Origin: Pseudomonas gingeri | GTDB lineage: Bacteria; Pseudomonadota; Gammaproteobacteria; Pseudomonadales; Pseudomonadaceae | Reading direction: 5' to 3' | DNA: 64,000 nucleotides | Assembly: GCF_013386115.1 (NCBI RefSeq) | Contig: NZ_JACAOR010000007.1 | Location: 458,702-522,701, forward strand | Part shown: positions 60,354 to 64,000 of the stretch, in pieces | Numbering within the stretch: position 1 is the first letter of the stretch | Layout: every line of letters starts with the position of its first letter | The notes under the pieces: model-generated | Seen by the model: the letters and a program-made list of their open reading frames with translations, nothing else | Told to the model about the DNA's origin: nothing | Databases searched by the model: none | Made by a program: the position numbers and the translations under genes

Positions 60354-61565
60354 ATGAATGCAAGTTTCTGGAAGTCCGGCCATACGCCGACCCTGTTTTC
60401 GGCCTTTCTGTATTTCGACCTGAGCTTCATGGTCTGGTACCTGCTCGGCCCCCTGGCGGTGCAGATCGCCGCCGACCTGCACCTGACCACCCAGCAACGC
60501 GGGCTGGTGGTGGCCACGCCGATCCTGGCCGGGGCGTTCCTGCGCTTCCTGATGGGCCTGCTGGCCGACCAGCTGTCGCCCAAGACCGCCGGGATCATCG
60601 GCCAGGTCATCGTTATCGGTGCACTGTTCGGTGCCTGGCAACTGGGCATCCACAGTTATGAGCAGGCCCTGCTGCTGGGACTGTTCCTCGGCATGGCCGG
60701 CGCTTCGTTCGCCGTCGCCCTGCCCCTTGCCTCGCAATGGTATCCGCCGCAACACCAGGGCAAGGCCATGGGCATCGCCGGGGCCGGTAACTCGGGGACC
60801 GTGTTCGCCGCACTGATCGCCCCGCTGCTCGCGGCCTCCTTCGGCTGGAGCAATGTCTTCGGTTTCGCCCTGATCCCGCTGGTGCTCACCCTGGTCCTGT
60901 TTGCCTGGCTGGCGCGCAATGCACCGCAACGGCCCAAGGCCAAGTCCATGACCGACTACATGAAGGCCCTGGGCGATCGTGACAGCTGGTGGTTCATGTT
61001 TTTCTACAGCGTGACCTTCGGCGGCTTCATCGGCCTGGCCAGCGCCCTGCCCGGCTACTTCAACGACCAGTACGCCCTGAGCCCGGTGACCGCCGGCTAC
61101 TACACCGCCGCCTGCGTGTTCGGCGGCAGCCTGATGCGTCCCCTGGGTGGTGCCCTGGCCGACCGTTTCGGCGGCATCCGCACCTTGCTCGGCATGTACA
61201 CCGTGGCGGCGATCTGCATTGCCGCGGTCGGCTTCAACCTGCCCAGTTCCTATGCCGCCCTGGCCCTGTTTGTCCTGGCGATGCTCGGTCTGGGTGCCGG
61301 TAATGGCGCGGTGTTCCAATTGGTGCCGCAGCGTTTCCGCCTGGAAATCGGCGTGATGACCGGGCTGATCGGCATGGCCGGTGGCATCGGCGGCTTCGCC
61401 CTGGCGGCCGGCATGGGCGCGATCAAGCAGAGCACCGGCAGCTATCAGCTGGCCTTGTGGTTGTTCGCCAGCCTTGGCGTTCTCGCCTGGTTCGGCCTGC
61501 ACGGGGTCAAGCGGCGCTGGAGAACCACCTGGGGCTCGGCCGCCGTCACCGCCGCACGGGTCTGA
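60354..61565 (+). CDS. nasA: NarK/NasA-family nitrate/nitrite MFS transporter
   Basis: A 403-residue major facilitator with about 12 membrane helices. The N-terminal FYFDLSFMVWYLLGPLAVQI in two parts and the nitrate signature GMAGASFAVALPLASQWYPP plus GIAGAGNSGTVFAALIAPLL are typical of the NNP family. Position after nasST and behind an antitermination leader supports assimilatory nitrate uptake. No nitrate reductase gene follows in this window. Confidence 0.92.
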   Translation: MNASFWKSGHTPTLFSAFLYFDLSFMVWYLLGPLAVQIAADLHLTTQQRGLVVATPILAGAFLRFLMGLLADQLSPKTAGIIGQVIVIGALFGAWQLGIHSYEQALLLGLFLGMAGASFAVALPLASQWYPPQHQGKAMGIAGAGNSGTVFAALIAPLLAASFGWSNVFGFALIPLVLTLVLFAWLARNAPQRPKAKSMTDYMKALGDRDSWWFMFFYSVTFGGFIGLASALPGYFNDQYALSPVTAGYYTAACVFGGSLMRPLGGALADRFGGIRTLLGMYTVAAICIAAVGFNLPSSYAALALFVLAMLGLGAGNGAVFQLVPQRFRLEIGVMTGLIGMAGGIGGFALAAGMGAIKQSTGSYQLALWLFASLGVLAWFGLHGVKRRWRTTWGSAAVTAARV

Positions 61566-61572
61566 GCGCCCA

Positions 61573-63243
61573 GTGGGCCTGCAACTGAGTTTCGCCCAGG
61601 CCACGGCCACCGGCCCGCGCGCGGAAAACCAGGACGCCCTGCGCCTGGTCACCCCGGCGCCAGAGCTGGCAGCCAGCAAGGGTTATCTGTTCGCCATTGC
61701 CGACGGCGTCAGCCAGTGCGCCGATGGCGCCCTGGCGGCGCAGTCGACCCTGCAGGCGCTGGCCCTCGACTATTACGCCACGCCGCAGACCTGGGGCGTG
61801 GCCCAGGCCCTGGACCGGCTGTTGCTGGCGCAGAACCGCTGGCTGCAAGCCAATGGCGGCGGCCAGCCGCTGCTGACCACCTTGAGCGCCGTGGTCCTGC
61901 GTGGCCGCCGCTTTACCCTCGCCCATGTCGGCGATTGCCGGGTCTATCGCTGGCACGCCGGCCAGTTGCAACGCATCAGCCAGGAGCATGTCTGGGAACA
62001 ACCGGACATGCGGCACGTGCTCAAGCGGGCCATGGGCCTGGATCAGCACCTGGTGGTCGACTACCTCGATGGCGAACTGCGCCAGGGCGAGAGCTTCCTG
62101 CTGCTCAGCGACGGGGTCTGGGCCACCCTCGGCGACCCGGCGATCACGGCCATCCTGCGCGAACAGCCGGAACTCGAAAGCGCCGTGGCGACCCTGGTCA
62201 GCGCCGCCCACCTGGCCGGCAGCCAGGACAACGCCAGTGCCCTGCTGGTGCGGGTCGACCAGCCGGGGGAAAACAGCCTCGGCGATACCCTGATCCAATT
62301 GCAGCAATGGCCCCTGCCGCCCTTGCTGAAGCCCGGCCAGGCGTTCGAAAACTGGCAGGTCGAGAGCCTCCTCGGACAGAGCCGGCAATCGCTTCTCTAT
62401 CGTGTCCGCGACGCCCAGCAACAGCCCTGGCTGCTCAAGACCCTGCCACCAGGCCGCCACGCGGAGCCTGGTGCCGGGCAGGAACTGCTCCAGGAGGAAT
62501 GGTTTCTGCGCCGGGTCGCCGGCCGCTGCTTCCCCGAGGTGCATCCCGCGCCGCAACGTCAGCACCTGTATTACCTGATGCGCGAATACCCGGGGCTGAC
62601 CCTCGCCGAGCTGTTCCAGCAGATCGGCCCGCTGCCCCTGGCGCAATGGCAGGAACTGGCCCGGCGCACCTTGCAGGCGGTCGGCATGCTGCACCGGCGC
62701 AATATCCTCCATCGCGATATCAAGCCGGAAAACCTCCACCTGGGCTCCGACGGCGAGCTGCGCCTGCTGGATTTCGGCCTGGCCTATTGTCCGGGGCTGA
62801 GCGAGGAACCGCGCCAGGAACTGCCGGGAACACCCGGCTATATCGCACCGGAGGCGTTCGACGGACAGGCCCCGGATATTCGCCAGGACCTCTACAGCGT
62901 CGGCGTCAGCCTGTTCTACCTGCTGACGGGGCACTATCCCCATGGGGAAATCGAAGCCTTCCAGCGCCCGCGTTTTGGCGCACCGGTCAGTGCCGGGCGT
63001 TATCGTCCCGATCTTCCCGACTGGCTCGCGCAGAGCCTGACTCGCGCCGTCGCGGTCGATCCCGGACAACGCTACGAGACGGCCGAGGAATGGCTGCTGG
63101 TCCTGGAAAAAGGTGAACGCAATGTCTTGGGCATTCGCCCGCGCCCCTTGCTGGAACGCGAGCCCCTGAAAGTCTGGCGCACCGTGGCGCTGGTATCGCT
63201 GCTGATCAACCTGGCCCTGCTGCTCTGGGCACTGAAGCCCTGA
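61573..63243 (+). CDS. Bifunctional PP2C phosphatase / serine-threonine protein kinase
   Basis: A 556-residue fusion. The N-terminal PP2C domain (about 1-235) has FAIADGVSQCADG, HVGDCRVYRW and LLLSDGVWATLGD. The kinase domain (about 255-525) has K289, catalytic H380-R381-D382 (HRDIKPEN) and D400 of DFG. One C-terminal membrane helix (VALVSLLINLALLLWAL) anchors it with both domains in the cytoplasm. The GTG start is 7 nt after nasA's stop. The gene follows nasA in pseudomonads (PA1782-like, from memory); its role in nitrate assimilation is not proven. Confidence 0.92.
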   Translation: MGLQLSFAQATATGPRAENQDALRLVTPAPELAASKGYLFAIADGVSQCADGALAAQSTLQALALDYYATPQTWGVAQALDRLLLAQNRWLQANGGGQPLLTTLSAVVLRGRRFTLAHVGDCRVYRWHAGQLQRISQEHVWEQPDMRHVLKRAMGLDQHLVVDYLDGELRQGESFLLLSDGVWATLGDPAITAILREQPELESAVATLVSAAHLAGSQDNASALLVRVDQPGENSLGDTLIQLQQWPLPPLLKPGQAFENWQVESLLGQSRQSLLYRVRDAQQQPWLLKTLPPGRHAEPGAGQELLQEEWFLRRVAGRCFPEVHPAPQRQHLYYLMREYPGLTLAELFQQIGPLPLAQWQELARRTLQAVGMLHRRNILHRDIKPENLHLGSDGELRLLDFGLAYCPGLSEEPRQELPGTPGYIAPEAFDGQAPDIRQDLYSVGVSLFYLLTGHYPHGEIEAFQRPRFGAPVSAGRYRPDLPDWLAQSLTRAVAVDPGQRYETAEEWLLVLEKGERNVLGIRPRPLLEREPLKVWRTVALVSLLINLALLLWALKP

Positions 63244-63276
63244 ACGCAGCGGGTGCCGGGCAAATCGCAGGCAAAG

Positions 63277-63302
63277 AAAAGCCCGGCCTGAGCCGGGCTT
63301 TT
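63277..63302. terminator. Bidirectional terminator between the kinase gene and oprF
   Basis: AAAAGCCCGGC and GCCGGGCTTTT form an 11-bp stem with A/T runs at both ends, serving the two convergent genes. Confidence 0.88.
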
Positions 63303-63319
63303 CCGTACAACCAAGCTAA

Positions 63320-64000
63320 TTACTGAGCTTGGGCTTCAACAGACGCTTCTACGCGACGGTTGACAGCGCGACCAGCTTCAGTGGCGTTGTCGGCCACTGG
63401 GCGGGATTCGCCGTAACCAACTGCAGTCACACGGCTAGGAGCAACGCCATCCTTGACCAGGACTTGCTTGACAGCGTCAGCACGACGCTGCGACAGCTTC
63501 TGGTTGTAGGCATCAGGACCGATGCTGTCAGTGTGACCAGCAACTTCAACGTTGGTAGCTGGGTACTGTTTCATGAAGTCAGCGAGGTTTTTCACGTCGC
63601 CGTAGCTGTTAGGCTTGACTACCGACTTGTCGAAGTCGAATTTCACGTCCAGCTCAACCTTGACCACTTGAGCGATTGGAGCTTCTGGAGCCGGTGCTGG
63701 CTCTTCGGCAACTGGAGCTGGAGCAGGTGCTGGAGCAACCTTGCCACCGCTACCGCCGAAGTTCACGCCCAGACCAACCAGAGCCTGGTAGTCCCACTTG
63801 CCGTTGTCCAGCTTGTAGTCAGCTTCAACGCCGGCACGAGCGTACAGGTTGTCGGTGATGTACCACTTGGCGCCAGCGCCGGTGGTCAGGAAAGTCGACT
63901 GGTCACGACCGGTGTGGCCGTCAGCAGCAACGTTGGTCTGGCTGCCGTGAGCAACGCCACCTTCAACGTATGGACGGATTGCATCGCCAACGGTACCGAA
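63320..64000 (-). CDS. oprF: Outer membrane porin OprF, C-terminal part (5' end outside window)
   Basis: The frame is open through the window's right edge. Residues near the edge (GTVGDAIRPYVEGGVAHGSQ) come from the N-terminal beta-barrel. A Pro/Ala-rich linker (VAPAPAPAPVAEEPAPAPEA) leads to the OmpA-like peptidoglycan-binding domain (ELDVKFDFDKSVVKPNSYGD, then EVAGHTDSIGPDAYNQKLSQ, RVEASVEAQAQ). OprF is the major structural porin of Pseudomonas, linking outer membrane and peptidoglycan. The four-cysteine loop of P. aeruginosa OprF is not visible in this part. Promoter and signal peptide lie outside the window. Confidence 0.94.
   Translation of the reverse strand, partial: FGTVGDAIRPYVEGGVAHGSQTNVAADGHTGRDQSTFLTTGAGAKWYITDNLYARAGVEADYKLDNGKWDYQALVGLGVNFGGSGGKVAPAPAPAPVAEEPAPAPEAPIAQVVKVELDVKFDFDKSVVKPNSYGDVKNLADFMKQYPATNVEVAGHTDSIGPDAYNQKLSQRRADAVKQVLVKDGVAPSRVTAVGYGESRPVADNATEAGRAVNRRVEASVEAQAQ

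Overview
The window is a GC-rich pseudomonad chromosome segment, most likely from the Pseudomonas fluorescens complex. Support comes from gene content and order: rne, a murB-to-exbB envelope operon with comEC, the yadGH/gst/fadE block, the dacB/rlmKL/rmf/pyrD block, nasST-nasA-kinase and oprF. Much of this follows the order I remember from P. aeruginosa PAO1. REP-type repeats of the GTGGGAGCGGGCTTGCCCGCGAAG kind also fit this group. No transposase, integrase, phage gene or CRISPR array was seen.

Layout. 1-2.0 kb: 3' end of rne. 2.1-6.5 kb: a minus-strand iorA-iorB-xdhC-mocA-like operon for a periplasmic molybdenum hydroxylase. 6.7-11.2 kb: a minus-strand operon of overlapping envelope genes (murB, a low-molecular-weight phosphatase, kdsB, a Trm112-like protein, lpxK, exbD, exbB), followed by comEC. 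13.8-20.8 kb: a DUF2062 protein, the YadGH-type ABC exporter, a glutathione S-transferase, a transglutaminase-like protein, FadE-type acyl-CoA dehydrogenase and a small conserved protein. 20.9-24.4 kb: a LysR regulator divergent from a LysE exporter, then a secreted M20 dipeptidase. 24.5-25.0 kb: two identical tRNA-Gly(GCC)/tRNA-Glu(TTC) pairs with a stringent-type promoter. 25.3-34.7 kb: a membrane-anchored hypothetical protein, yggL, dacB, a CHASE-PAS-GGDEF cyclase, rlmKL, rmf and pyrD.

34.75-58.08 kb: a compact, apparently complete type III secretion system (T3SS) of the SPI-1 (Inv/Mxi/Spa) family. It has 27 genes, all on the minus strand: invF-invG-invE-invA-invB-invC-invI-invJ-spaO-spaP-spaQ-spaR-spaS, sicA-sipB-sipC-sipD, iacP, hilA-iagB, prgH-prgI-prgJ-prgK and orgA-orgB-orgC. 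Export apparatus, ATPase complex, sorting platform, rings, needle, tip, translocon, translocator chaperone, lytic transglycosylase and two local regulators are present. No effector gene and no InvH-type pilotin was recognised. The locus sits between pyrD and nasS, with no mobility gene at either edge.

58.1-63.2 kb: a nitrate-assimilation regulatory module. The sensor NasS and the ANTAR-domain RNA-binding antiterminator NasT are followed by a nitrate/nitrite MFS transporter and a bifunctional PP2C phosphatase/serine-threonine kinase. Both nasS and the transporter gene are preceded by the same arrangement: a sigma-54-type promoter, two hexaloop hairpins of the kind ANTAR proteins bind, and an intrinsic terminator. 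This predicts antitermination of the transporter and also of nasST itself. The window ends inside oprF, which converges on the kinase gene.

The strongest items for follow-up are the SPI-1-type T3SS in a Pseudomonas background and the paired sigma-54/ANTAR leaders.
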